Shown: positions 37,048 through 49,087 of the stretch, in pieces
Numbering within the stretch: the stretch's first letter is position 1
How the letters are laid out: each line of letters starts with the position of its first letter
NCBI RefSeq assembly: GCF_025399195.1
Contig: NW_026252115.1
Span: 124,001-188,000 of the forward strand
Direction: 5' to 3'
DNA length: 64,000 nt
DNA from: Umbelopsis ramanniana AG
Lineage: Eukaryota; Mucoromycota; Umbelopsidomycetes; Umbelopsidales; Umbelopsidaceae
Notes under the pieces: generated by a model
Databases searched by the model: none
Seen by the model: the letters and a program-made list of their open reading frames with translations, nothing else
What the model was told of the DNA's origin: nothing
Program-made: the position numbers and the translations under genes

Positions 37048-38913
37048 ATTTTTGCAAATTTCAACTGGCAAATTTTTTGAAGCTCGTCTGATGAGGAGAG
37101 GCTTTCTTTATTTTTTTTAACATGGGGAAATAAAAGTATCCAGTTGGTATGGTCTCTAATCGACAATTCTAACTGGGTTTTGTGTAGTAGCTTCTTAATC
37201 TTGGCACTAATTTCCAGATGATCGTCTGCATCACTCTCATCGCAATCGAATGACTTGCGGGAGCGCTATGCTTTGATTCTTCCATGTATATGAAATAAAG
37301 GAAAGAAATGGGATAAACTGGTTTTATCGTCCCAGTACCATAGTTCTTATATATAAATATGAGAGGAAAAAAGTGCTGCTCAATAGGAAGGGTTTGCGCA
37401 TCCCGCGTTCAACACTTCAGTACATATTACTCGATACCAGTAGTATGACCAGGATGATTCATGGCTATGACGGTAGATATACGAACAAAGCACACGGCAA
37501 GTCCTGAAAACAGAAAGCGGCAAGCACGTTTAAAAGTTTGTAAGCATCTTGAACAGTACCAAAGCAAGCGGAGGATGGAGATGTTCAAAGGGGGAAAATT
37601 CAGTAAGTTTATATTTACCATCAGAAGTGTCAGTTAATCAAGACAAAGCTGTTCAGAGTTCATTAAAGTATGACTCGCTTGAATATAAGTGCCCGTAGAT
37701 ACAGATCATACTACGAGGCTTAGTGTATAGGCACGTATCAACATTATTGAGCACAGGTCAGATTACTTTACGATATTTTAGCATAGAACGCCATGTATAC
37801 TTTGACCTGGCATTAAATTGAATTGTATGGTACTTTAGTTATAGTTGACGTTGATATCATTATACACCATGGATTTGCTATGCAGTGCAGTATATCGTAG
37901 TTTTTTGTAAAAGTGCCATAATATCAACTGTAATTGTGAAGCTGGCTCTCGATCAACGTATATTAATTTTGATCACAGTACGCATTTGCGTTTTTAAATA
38001 TGATATAGCCTTGGCTTTATTTCGCCTTTTTGGTGTTGAACAATTTCAATTTCAACACTACCGGCAAAACACAAGGAATAACTGAATTCCACTCACAATA
38101 ATTCGAAAGTGCGCTATTGCGACCACGACAAACCCGACTCAAAGGTTATCGAGCCTTTCAAAATTTTATTTTATTTCTTTTAAAATTGCATATATTCTAC
38201 CATGACATCGTCATTGGTCAAGACGATGTGGTCCCACTCAAAAAATTAAGTACTTGTAAGTCACTACGTTTTTATATCTTAATCGGCGTGGTAGTTTAAT
38301 TATTCTGTTGAAGAAAAGCAAAATAGTCTGTGGAGATGCATTTTGGATTTGAGGGCCATGGGCTTCATTGATTTTTTTCTTCCAAAGCCAGCTACAATTA
38401 AGTTATAAAGTTGATACACAATGTATGCTCGCTAAAGTATAATTAGAGTCTACGCTCAAAAAGCGTAGATGTATATACCAACCTTCATCATCTGTTCAAA
38501 ATACGCCTTACATCCTTTTGTCGACCATGACAGCTTCATTGCACTGGTTTTTTTGTTATTATTATTTATCTTTTCAATGAAGGTAACTGATATTTATTGA
38601 CGTTAAAATTTTTTGGAGACATGCCAAGCCAAGGTGGTCACGGCATCCCAACCAGATGGGACATTTTTGGGCTTTGAAGGTGTTATACTGTTTTCTTTTG
38701 TAACTTCATCGCACTGTATAGCGAGAATATGACCAAATTTTTTTTTAGCCGAATGTACAATTTTTTTTTTAATATTTAGAATTGACGTGAGCATTTTTAA
38801 TATGTGGTCAATAAATGATTTGTAATAAAAAGTTGCACCTAGGACGATTTAAATAAAATTGGTACATTGTGCTTTGGGTATTATAGTACTAGGAGGAATA
38901 CTCTTCAAGTCGA
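37048..38913. other. AT-rich spacer with one strong hairpin
   Basis: About 1.9 kb without a supported gene. At 38449-38470 an inverted repeat TCTACGCT/AGCGTAGA with a 5-nt loop is followed by TATATA. Several A/T homopolymers occur. Confidence 0.5.
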
Positions 38914-38984
38914 TGCGATTTGGCGCAGAGGAAGCGCGCCAGGCTCATAACCTGGAGGTCGCCAGATCGAAACTGGCAATCGCA
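38914..38984 (+). tRNA. tRNA-Met(CAT), elongator type
   Basis: A 71-nt tRNA. Acceptor stem TGCGATT/AATCGCA, D-arm GCGC...GCGC, anticodon stem CCAGG/CCTGG with loop CTCATAA (anticodon CAT), T-arm GCCAG/CTGGC with ATCGAAA. A T7 run follows within a few bases. The acceptor is not the initiator pattern. Confidence 0.93.
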
Positions 38985-40703
38985 ACATTCTTTTTTTACT
39001 TTGAGTTGTGTCCATATGCAATTTGATTGGTGCTGAGTTTAAATGCGATTGCAGAACGGGTGGCTGCATACATTTTTTGTGCGTGAACCTCAAAATTCCT
39101 TTGCACAAGCCTGAGATATGACTGATTGGTGGATCGTCACAAGAAGGTCTGATTGGATCAATTCTTTTTGCAAGCTGCTGACAAACATCATATCGATTTA
39201 TTGATGAGTGATAACAACCATGTTTGCCATATCTGACGGAGCCTCTGTTCAACAGTTGACTTCATCAGTGTTATGGATGTTCTACCTGGAACTCATAAGC
39301 GCTGTTTCTCACAGAAACCGGAAAAACAAAAAGTGACTGACTTCAACATGGGTACTTCAAAATTATCGTGACTGATCATACCATGAGTGCTGTTATTAAC
39401 AGAAACGGCGAATAAGCTCTAGAATTGCACGAGCTGTGGAGTTGAGACTTTTATCGATCGCCAGGGATTTTATTTAACTGACGACGATTGACGAATATAA
39501 CACCATTCACGGACTATATGTTTCAAATATGTTGTTAAAGCCTTTTACGTTTGTATAACGCGCCAATTTTGAAACGTGTCGACATGAAACAGCATTAACC
39601 GCTCGATGAAAGACAACATCATGGAAAATGAAGCTAAAAGCTGCAATTTACGGAAGGTAACCATAAGGGTCATTTGATATTTGTTAGACGAGAAACTTTG
39701 ACTTGACTAATTTCGCTTGTTCTAGGTACTCAAAACCAAAAATGTCTCAAGTGTGCATCAAAAATAGGTGCTTGGCCGACGTATGTTGACCTTTTACATG
39801 TCTCGGAATCATTCAATGCATGACAAACGCTAAGCGTGATCGGGTTTACAAGGAATCTTTAGCCGCCTTCATATATACCATGCGCATTGAGTCTAGTGTA
39901 ACTATTTGTCATTTTGCAGAGAAGGAATGGGTAAGAAATTAAATATTCAACCATGTGGGTGGAGTGGAATATAGCTTTTGTTGAACAGCAGGCTGAACAA
40001 GTGTTAAATAAAAATGGGCTGATTCAGGGGTTAAGCTCTCGCCAAAAACCAGTGAAATGGTATCATTTTCCGCTGTGATAGTCGATATGTCGTGCTCTCA
40101 CAGTGGGTAGTACGGATATTCGTACTGTAAGCCGTAAATGAGATGACTCTCTAGAACATGCGACTTTCAAGCCCGTTCTATTGGAGTCGAAAACTGAAGC
40201 TGCTTGTATCGCCTTAAACTTTTGTTGTTCATGTCGCAATTGTTGGTGCACAAACAAGCGCACCTGCTGCTGATGAGCCAAACAAGTAAGCAAATAACCA
40301 CGAGTAGCCTATATTAAAAAGATTTTCTTTTGAAACGCTTGAGGATAAACGCAAGAATTTTTTTTTCAATAGGAGATGCAGTTGCAAAATTTCAACTTGC
40401 ATCGCTAATTAGTGTGCTACATTTGAGTTATTGATAGAGCAAATAAAGAGAACCGTACAATGTTCATCATTTCTTTAAATAAAAGTTAGAAAACCAAGAT
40501 GGTGCAGTAAAAACGAGTAGGCTTTCCATTCATGTCGGTTAGAATGATGGTGGCATGAGAGAAGTTTCTTAACACCCAAACGGGCTTCCAAGCCACCCGC
40601 CTTCACAGGTGGGACGGCAGCCAGCATCAATTTTTTTTTTTTTTTTGGAATACAAGCTTAATCGTCAAAGTCCCCATTTACGATTCTCAGTTGATTCCCC
40701 ATA
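38985..40703. other. AT-rich spacer, no gene seen
   Basis: About 1.7 kb without credible coding sequence. Near its end, 40592-40617 forms a GC-rich hairpin (CCACCCGCC...GGTGGGACGG) followed by T16 at 40631-40646. Confidence 0.5.
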
Positions 40704-41211
40704 ATGGCTTCAAATAAATTAGCGCGGAATTCCCTAGATGCACTACTAAAGGCCTCGCCTTCGCACAAGATTACAAAGTCGAAGAATGCACCAGTCGACA
40801 AGAAGCAACGACTCAAACTGCCAGCCACCAAAACAGGGTTGAAACGCATCAAACAAGAGATACGATATGGGCACCAACAGAAAATTCGCAGCAAGGAAAG
40901 TTTGGCCGAAAGTAGACAAAATCCCATAGGTAAGGTTCGCAACGGGGTCTACTAAAAAGGCTCATATCCAACACTAAAAACCCGTTTCTGGCTGCTTGTT
41001 CTCCTTAGGGCTGGTACACAAGGATGAAAAGAAGGCGCAAGATAACCTTGCGAAAAATGTACGCTACATGACTCGTGCTCTCAAGGCCTCAGACACTGAG
41101 CGTGACCTTCGGAAACAAGTGAGTATCGACTGGATCAGACAAGCAGAGTGTTATTGTTTCTAATCATGATCGATAAATATTTAGGCACTTGAATATCGAA
41201 ACAAAATGTAA
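40704..41211 (+). CDS. Small basic protein, 120 aa, unknown
   Basis: Three exons (40704-40929, 41009-41118, 41185-41211) with clean GTAAGG and GTGAGT donors close to 120 residues. The sequence is Lys/Arg-rich: MASNKLARNSLDALLKAS, KKQRLKLPATKTGLKRIKQE, then a helical part KNVRYMTRALKASDTE, ending LEYRNKM. The last coding exon is only 27 nt. High charge, predicted helices and no membrane segment suggest a nuclear or nucleolar protein such as a ribosome-biogenesis accessory factor, but I do not recognise the family. A 95-aa frame on the opposite strand is a shadow. Confidence 0.7.
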
Positions 41212-41460
41212 ATAAACCAGACCAGTCAGTGTATTATATGTTCAATGACAAAAAGTGTGTATTATAGGGGGGGAGATTAGTGTGGCCAGACGGCCCATGG
41301 TATATGTATTTTGGGTTAGGTCGGTGGAGACACCCACCGGCTATTAGGAAGGTTTACTAGGAACGGACAGTATTTGCAAAAAGAACATGCGAAAGAACAA
41401 AGTAGAATGAGGAACTTTTTGTACACTTGGAACCAAAGAGGTATATGGCATGCTAGACTC

Positions 41461-42032
41461 TTAGGCTGAGGAAAATCTGCGAGCCCATGATTTAAAAGTA
41501 TGGTGTAAGCTGTGCTTGGGATCAGTGGGAAGAGACTGATGCGTCGGACTTGATTTTGGGGAAGCCGGTGGAGATGGCAGCACTGCATGGGTAAAACGAG
41601 AAAAAAAAGTGAGCGATTTATGCCGAAATGAACTGCATATAACGTTCTTTACTTACCATTGTACTTTGGAGACGATGCTACGTGGTCAGACATGGATGAG
41701 CAGCGTGGTGGCGGATAGTAGATCATAAGGGGCTCTACTGGTGTGACCTTCTCGGGACCACTATCTTCTTCATTGACATATTCAAAGTAATGAACACTGG
41801 GTGGCTCTGAGCTGAATCGAACTTGACGTCGACACAGTGAAGAAGACGTGCTTTTGATACTACTACTTCGACTTGATCCACTGTAAGTGGAAGCAGGAGG
41901 TGCTGTTGTATTTGGGGCACATTCCGGTGAGGGTTTTTTATCACAATTCCAGGATGACAAACAAGGAAGCGAATCAAATAGAGGCGGTCTGACGAGTGAA
42001 CAGCGTTGTGGTATAGAATTATTTTCTTGCAT
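41461..42032 (-). CDS. Small Ser/Pro-rich protein, 165 aa, unknown
   Basis: Two exons (42032-41657, 41582-41461) with a GTAAGT donor and TGCAG acceptor. Most of the protein is Ser/Pro-rich and disordered. The best-defined part is RRQVRFSSEPPSVHYFEYV, which resembles the KKVRFS.PP.VHY motif found in several fungal regulatory proteins of uncertain role. The second exon has PPASPKSSPTHQS (SP phosphosites) and the C-terminus HTFKSWARRFSSA. It starts MQENNSIPQRCSLVRPP. No enzymatic domain. It lies upstream of the glycosyltransferase gene on the same strand. Confidence 0.65.
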
Positions 42033-42461
42033 AGATCGAAAGTGAGAAGAGAAAGAGAGAATGTAGAAGGGCGATGGATCAAAAAGTGATTTATGAAAAA
42101 AAACCCGCAGAGTGCTGTTTTACCAAAATTGTACAATCTTCGCTCATTGGTTTACAATCACGTGAACTACTCCGACTCTTTTTTTTTTTAACACTTGGCA
42201 AAAAAGTGAGTCTCTGGATCTTTCTACACCAAGACTTGGCTGGAACCCACTATCACGCTGGTTTCATAACAATAGACACCTCCTTAATGTGGTGGCAATG
42301 AACGCCAGCCTTACAGCTACTCGGAGTTGGAAATCGGTACAAAATGGTACGGACTTTTATGAGAAACCCCCACCACCTGTTCTGTTTTACTCGTAAGATT
42401 TCCGGCAGTGTTCAATGGCAAGATCGGGAGATTTTTATAAATGACAAAAGATAATACAAAT
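42033..42461. other. Intergenic
   Basis: About 430 bp, promoter of the small Ser/Pro-rich protein gene at its left side. Only short ORFs. Confidence 0.4.
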
Positions 42462-43605
42462 TTATTCTAGGTACCACAGACCAGCTTCCTGTAATGACGC
42501 CTTCTTTTCTTGCCCTTGGCCTACGATTGGGTAGTTAGCATGTCATCTTCCAAATATGGCTTGAAGCGTGGAATCACTTACGGTAATTGGCATGCACCAT
42601 CATAGGTGTCATCTCAAATTTGGTTGGAACCTTGTTTTCAAAATAATAACGACCATGAGGGAAGAGAGCCAAATCTAAAAGAGCAATGGGGCTGGAATGA
42701 TAGCCTAAATCCATGTCGTCAAGAATTCGGTTCATGGCTGTCTGTTGTGTAACCTGCGGCTCCTTGTCTTGAATATCAATGCTATCGGCAATAATGCGCT
42801 TGTTGGTGTTAGTGGGTCGCATAAGATAGAATCCACTGTTGATAAGTCGTTGTTCGAGTTCCTGGGTGAACAGCACTTCGGTGACTTCTTGCTTCGTTTT
42901 GGCATCTTTGCGTGATTTCAGTTTGAGAAGAAGATAGTGGTAAATAGAAGGGTTGGTAAAGACGATATCAACGTCTGAGAACCAAACAGTGATACCGAGG
43001 TATAAAAGTCGTTCAACCACCAGAGACTTGGAGTGCGTGATGGGAGTGTAGTCGCCTACTTTCCATGATGCAAACTCGCCACTCAGCTTTTTATGGAACC
43101 AGTCGTCAGGAATCTTGACGACGTGGGTGCCGTAACCTGCCTCGGTCAACTGGTCTACCAATTCATCATCGATGGCAAACACCAAAAAGTGGTTCTCAAG
43201 ATTACATCTCTTGAGAGATTCGATCCAGTTGAGAGTATAATCGGCCATTCCGCTATTCACCACTGCGGTTAACAAAATTTTGTCCTTGCTATCGTTCATG
43301 ACATTATTATTGATCATATCCACCACCTTCTTTTCAGGGGTAGGGAAGGTTTTTGGAGTCCAGTCTTCTTGCTTGGTCGGGGCTGATTTGACTTCGATGG
43401 GCGCATCTTCAGGTTCATCGAGGCTGACATCTACAGCATCCATATTTTTGTCTAAGGCTGTGTCGATGCTATCGTCGCCGATGTTGACGATGCTGCTTAA
43501 TTTGGCAGGGTAGATGGCAGGATGGCTCAATGCACTCAACAAGAGGGCAACTGTCACCAACGACAGGCCCAAGATGACAAAGCGTTTTCTCGTCATCCGT
43601 TCCAT
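42462..43605 (-). CDS. Type II membrane glycosyltransferase (Nucleotid_trans family)
   Basis: Golgi-type glycosyltransferase of 360 residues from two exons (43605-42582, 42520-42462). A short cytosolic tail MERMTRKRF precedes the signal anchor VILGLSLVTVALLLSALSHP. After an acidic stem comes the catalytic domain of the nucleotide-diphospho-sugar transferase type (like plant RGXT and animal relatives): VNSGMADYTLNWIESLKR, FLVFAIDDELVDQL, YTPITHSKSLVVERLLYLG, the DxD metal site WFSDVDIVFTNP, and the terminal MVHANYRQGQEKKASLQEAG with GLWYLE across the intron. The spliced end restores the conserved HANY...GLW motif. Sugar and acceptor are not predictable. It is divergent from the aldehyde dehydrogenase, with 156 bp between the start codons. 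Confidence 0.88.
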
Positions 43606-43761
43606 CAGAGTGAATTGAGGACTTTTTGGAATAAAGATAATTTAGTTACAGGCAAGCCCTTTTTAGGCCACAAAAGTCGGACTGCTCATAACATCGGTCT
43701 TTCAAACAAAACACTCTTCTAGCTGGCGGCGCACGTTTAGTTTGTCTTTCTCTCTTGCAAC

Positions 43762-45574
43762 ATGTCGTCTATCACCGTTATTTCACCCACAACTCAACAA
43801 CCTATTGCTGAAGTGTCTTGTCTTTCAAAGAAGGACATCGACAACGTTGTCCAGAACGCAGCCGAGGCTTTTAAGCTTTGGAAAAAGGTGCCAGTATCCG
43901 ACAAGGTAGCTATCATCGACAACTTCTTGAAGCTATTTCCAACCAAACAGGAAGACATCAACAACTCTATCGCAAGTCAAATGGGTAGACCGGCAAAGTA
44001 TGGCGCAGGCGAAGTGAAGGGTGTTTTGGAACGAGCTTCGTATATGAACAAAGTGGCGGTTCAGAGCCTTCAGGATGAGCAATTCAACGATCAACAAGGG
44101 TTCACGCGCTTTTTGCGTAAGGAACCCTTAGGCCCTATTCTCATCATTGCTGCATGGAATTATCCTTACTTGACCATGGGTAGGTTGGCCGTGTCGCTTT
44201 CACAATCCGCTATCATCACCCTATGCTAAAGAATTTTCAACTCCGTATTGTATTATCTCACGCCGTGATCAGTCAACAATGTCATCCCGGCGTTACTTGC
44301 CGGCAACACGGTGTTACTGAAGCAGTCTCCTCAAACACCTCTGTGTGCCGATATCTTTGCACAAACTTTACATGAAGCTGGCATTCCCAAGAATGTATTG
44401 CAAGTAACCCATGTGGATGACGAAGGTGCCGACTATTTGGTGCAGCATCCTCAGATCAAGTTTGTCAACTTTACAGGCTCGATTGAGATAGGGAAAAAGA
44501 TTCGCAAATCCATCGGTGAAAGCGGAAAGCTCATTGGTATGTGCCTATGGTCGAGTGTTGTACCAAGTCATTGGTATCATCTAACACCTGCTGCGTTGTC
44601 TGATAAGGTTCGGCTATGGAGCTCGGAGGAAAGGATCCCGCGTATGTATGCGATGATAGCAACCTCGATTATGCCGTGGAGAACATTGTAGATGGAGCTT
44701 TTTTCAACTCTGGCCAATGCTGTTGTGCAATTGAACGATGCTATGTGCAAGAATCCGTGTATGACGAATTTGTGGAAAAGGCCGTTGCGCTTACCAAGGT
44801 AAAAAAAAAAAAATACCTTTGAGTGACAGCCACGATTTTGCCGTGGCTTTGTGGTGGCCACCTCCTGAAGGTTACTCAACTCCTTGCTGCATCCCACAGA
44901 ATTATGTGCTTGGCAACCCAACAGATCCAGAATCCAACCTTGGTCCTATGGCTAACGTGCGATTTGCCGACAAAGTTCGAGGCCAGATTCAAGATGCTGG
45001 TAAGTAATTGCCTTACCATCTTTAAAAAAGTTTGACAGGAGCCTAATGCAAACAAATTTGGGCTATTATTAGTGGAAAAAGGCGCCAAGACATTAATTGA
45101 TACTGGCAAGTTATTCCCTGCTGACAAGGTAATAAGAGCTTCAGTACAAACCAAAAGCGTACACGTCTCGCTGACATAACTTTTATGCAAATGAATGTTT
45201 AGGCTGGCACTGCGTTTGTTGCTCCGCAAATCTTGGTGGACGTCGACCACTCCATGGCGGTGATGCAGGATGAAACGTTTGGTCCGGTACTGGCCATCAT
45301 GAAAGTCAAGTCTGATCAAGAGGCCGTGCAATTGATGAATGATAGTCGTTATGGACTGACCGCCAGCATTTGGACCAAGGACGCTCAACGAGCTTTGGAC
45401 ATCGGAGATGAAATCGAGACTGGTACCTGGTTCATGAACCGCTGTGACTATATTGATCCCGGTCTTTGTTGGGTTGGCGCCAAGGACAGTGGACTTGGCT
45501 TCAGTATGAGCCATCACGGCTTTGATCAATTTGTTCGTCCAAAGTCTTTCCACTTGAAATTGGCTCAAAATTAG
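43762..45574 (+). CDS. NAD(P)-dependent aldehyde dehydrogenase
   Basis: Aldehyde dehydrogenase superfamily enzyme of 466 residues from six exons (43762-44179, 44273-44536, 44608-44798, 44900-44999, 45073-45128, 45203-45574). Motifs: [16 protein letters not shown] and [20 protein letters not shown] (cofactor site), [14 protein letters not shown], the general base Glu in [14 protein letters not shown] and the catalytic Cys in [36 protein letters not shown] and the C-terminal [17 protein letters not shown]. It is shorter than the 490-500 residues of betaine or retinal dehydrogenases and is closest to succinate-semialdehyde/class-3-like enzymes, substrate open. The third exon uses a GATAAG acceptor. 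A 285-aa frame on the other strand is a shadow. Confidence 0.95.
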
Positions 45575-45673
45575 AAAACAGACGTACTTCCCCCAATAAT
45601 TATAATAAATTTGGCTCAGCTCCGCCTCATCCCGTACAACGCATTTGGGCTCTTTCGCATGCAGCATCACTAA

Positions 45674-48600
45674 ATGCAACGCCCTTCTAGACGCAGCATA
45701 ACTATGAATGACGAACAGCGCGAGGTAAATCATATTGAGATTATCGAAATGTGAACAATTCTCCCAGAAATGATCACTGGTGGCTGATTCAGGAGGTTTC
45801 TCTTCCCAACACTAAATGATTGCATTGCATTGCTAGTTGATGGGCATCGAGGCTCACAGCGAGCATATCAAAAATATGATCAAGTGGAATATTAGCGACT
45901 TGGACCACTTTATCAACCTTTTAAGACATCGGTAACCACTTGTTCTGTTTTTTATTTTTTGGTCTCTCGGTGTCAGCACTCACCCCATGTCCTTTGCAGA
46001 ATATCCGCCGAGGAACAGTACCAGCAATCTTTGATGCGTATTATGACCTTAGCGCATGAACCAGAAAATGAAACCTTTGAACAGTTTCGCCATGTAGATA
46101 CAAGTGTGAAGCGCGCCACCGACGAGTTTCGAGACTCAGCTGACAGACAAGCTCAGTGTCGGCGTGAGTTTGTTCAAGTCATGAAAAATCAACTCAATGT
46201 TATGATTGATCTTCGCGAAAATCAGGAAAGAAATAGGAAGTTCGTCAAGAATGCCCTGAAAGACTCAAATGCTACCTATATTGGATTTCGCACCAAGGAA
46301 ATCCCCAAGGTAAGTTCACCGCAACCCATCTCATCCATTTGGGTGTACTCAACCTGACCAAGATTTCATCCCGCCAGCTACGAAAGGCCTACGAGCAAAA
46401 GTGTATAGAACTGGAAAATGCTCAGCGGATGTCGCTGCAGGAAGCTCAACAACCTCCACCAGCCTCATTGTCTGTGCCTCCTCCACTTGTACAACAGTAC
46501 TCATCGTCATCCACAACATCTGCACCAGGATCACAGCTATTATTACAACAACCTTACAGGTATCCAATGGATGGCTCTATGGAAGACCCACCCAGCAGCC
46601 AGCGTCGATCTGAAGATACCGACGAAAGCTCCCTTTCCTCACTGGATGCCAATTCGCCGCAACCACAAAAGAGAATGGCGGGATTGATGGCTAAGATGGC
46701 CCATATGGGTACGCAGCTTGCCAATGCTGCCGCAGCAGCCTCGGCTCCTGATGTCTCAAAGCAAAATGTAAAGAACGCAAAGACGAAAAAAGATATCGTT
46801 GACACAGGTACGAACAAGGCTGGTGGTCAGAAGGAGTTGGAAAGGGAATTTAAAGTTATGGCCTCGTTACTAAAATCACCCTGCTTCTAGATGCTGAGTA
46901 TCGCGATGGAATCCGTTACTTGGAACATTTGAGGAAAAAGCAAACCGACGCAACCTCCTCGTCTTTAAAGGTAAAAGAAACCCCCCCCCCCATATTTTCG
47001 TACGCATATACACGATGTCAGACGCTGACCTCAATTCTCTTTTTTTTTTAACATACATTAGGTTCTTCAACGTATGTTGAAAGAAAAGGCAGACAAAGTC
47101 AAGATTGCCTTGGATGTTATTTTGAAAGTGGAAAACAAGGGATTGCAGCAAAGTGAAATCTTTGTACAGCAGGCAACCAAGACGGCCGAGCATATTCTTG
47201 GCGACAAGGACATTGAGCAGTTCCGCAATGAGTTCAAGCGTGAGGAATTTGCAGTGTCAACGCCCATCTTTTATCATAATTACTATGCTGGTGAAAGCAA
47301 GGACTTACTTTTCGGCATCTCTCTTTTGGAGTACGCCCACGCTCACCGTCGAACAGTTCCACTTTTGGTCATAAAATGCGTCGAAGCGGTTGAGAGGATG
47401 GGTGGATTGAAGCGAGAGGGCATTTATCGAATCTCTGGCCGGCAAAGTAATATTGAAAAGCTTCGCCAAGCGTTCGAAAAGGATGAAGAAGCCACTGTAC
47501 TTAACGAGAATAGTTACGATGTATTCACCATTGCCAATGTCATGAAGCAATTCCTTCGAGAGCTTGATACCCCATTGTTTCCTCTCAGTATGGATGACCG
47601 GATATATCATTCAAGTAGGTTGATCGACCCTATGTTTGCATGCCGAGGACAGCTTGACTTATTTCAATGAATTATTTTCCAGATATCAAGGATACTCGAC
47701 TCCGAATCTTCAACCTTTATAAACACATTCTCAACTTGCAAAAGGTGCATTATGATACTCTCAAGGTTTTGATTGAGCATTTGTCGAGGTGAGTGTGAAC
47801 TACACGAGTGATAGGTGGAATGGCAAGCTTTTAGAGACTAAATGGTGCATCCCTCGCATTTTCTTTTGCAGAGTGGCTGCCAATGCGGATACCAACAAAA
47901 TGAACATCCAAAACCTGTCCTTGATATTCACACCAGCTATCTTCCACGATCATAATCAAGCACAAAACCCAGGCGAATGGTTTTCTGACTGTGTTTTGGA
48001 GGATCTTATCCTGAATTACGAAAAGCTATTTTCAACGGTTGATCCAGCTGCGCTCAATAACACAGTCGCAGTAGAGGATCAAAGGAGATTGATGGAGCAC
48101 GAAAATGCGCGAAAGTTTGCCACCGCTCCTGCGCGTGGCTACGGCAAGGAGTCTTCGCTCGGTAGTAGTACCATGCAAGGAAGCCCGTCCTTACCACCTT
48201 CTGGTAAGATGCAACCACCACCTAGTCAGCAAGCTCCACCTAGTCAGCAAGCTCCACCGCCATCCAATTTCAATCAAGCTCCACCACCATCCAATTTCAA
48301 TCAACCTCCTTTGCTGCCCACTATTCCCAAGAACAGCCCATTCATGGAAAATGCAAGCTTGCGCTCCGCTGACACACAAAGCGAATCCAACCGATTTGCC
48401 GAAGCTATTGCAACGGCAAATGCTCTCCACTCACAGCGCAGTTCACCTGTGCCCACCATGACAAATTTGGGAGGTGGCGAGTCGAAAACACCCCCCACAC
48501 GTCCCACCATCCACACCAAATTGTCCAATTCTTCACTCTCTAGCCCTCAACCCCTTCAATTCAAACCTTTACCTGCAGCCGCGTCACCGGTACGTACGTC

Positions 48601-48895
48601 ATCCCGTGCCAGTCTGATGCAACTACCTCCACAGCAGGTGCAACAGGTACGGTCAGCCCCTGCTACTCCAGCATCTGAAGCAAAGGGACCGTCTGATACG
48701 TTGATCGATTCCTATCATTCACCTTTGGGGTCATGGCTGGATGATGAAGTAGAGGAACCAAAAGAGGAGTCCAAGGAAAGGCGAATTTCCTTCAATGCTA
48801 TTAAGCGTACCATGAGTTTGCGTAAATCGACTGTTCTTAAACCATCGGACCCTTCGTCTGCCAAGCGATTGGATTCTTTGCCAGCGGACGACTAA
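45674..48895 (+). CDS. RGD1: F-BAR RhoGAP (Rgd1-like)
   Basis: GTPase-activating protein for Rho GTPases with a membrane-bending domain, 882 residues from eight exons (45674-45724, 45837-45931, 46000-46309, 46378-46807, 46891-46970, 47062-47614, 47683-47788, 47872-48895). The N-terminal F-BAR helices run to about residue 350 (HIKNMIKWNISDLDHFINLL, RKFVKNALKDSNATYIGFRT), interrupted by a Gln/Pro/Ser-rich insert. The RhoGAP domain at about 415-600 contains FGISLLEYAHAH, GGLKREGIYRISGRQSNIEK with the arginine finger, NVMKQFLRELDTPLFPL and KMNIQNLSLIFTPAIF. The C-terminal third is Pro/Gln-rich and disordered. Yeast Rgd1 acts on Rho3/Rho4 at growth sites, the likely role here. The symbol is by domain plan, not proven orthology. 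Confidence 0.9.
48221..48305 (+). repeat. Short tandem coding repeats in the RhoGAP tail
   Basis: Two adjacent duplications: an 18-nt unit coding PSQQAP and a longer unit coding PPSNFNQ, each in two copies, in the low-complexity C-terminal region. Confidence 0.8.
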
Positions 48896-49087
48896 GCTCC
48901 TTTATAAAAAAAAAAAAAGAACGCTCTTATGTTTGATTTAAAATAGCTTTTTGTTTTTATTCCCACTTTTTGCTACGTTCTATGTGTACTTTTATCCGCC
49001 AAACCCGGGCGAGATTTGTATTGTGTTAAATTACGGCTGTATGATAAAGATAGTACCAAATTTTGCCTTATATAGCACAAAGTGTGG

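Noticed and set aside
38115-38165. Possible tRNA-like segment with GGTTATCGAGCC
   Set aside because: The B-box spacing is wrong and no cloverleaf forms.
44876-45733. 285-aa open frame on the minus strand across the aldehyde dehydrogenase exons
   Set aside because: It is antisense to conserved ALDH coding sequence, has no domain and is explained by codon structure of the true gene.
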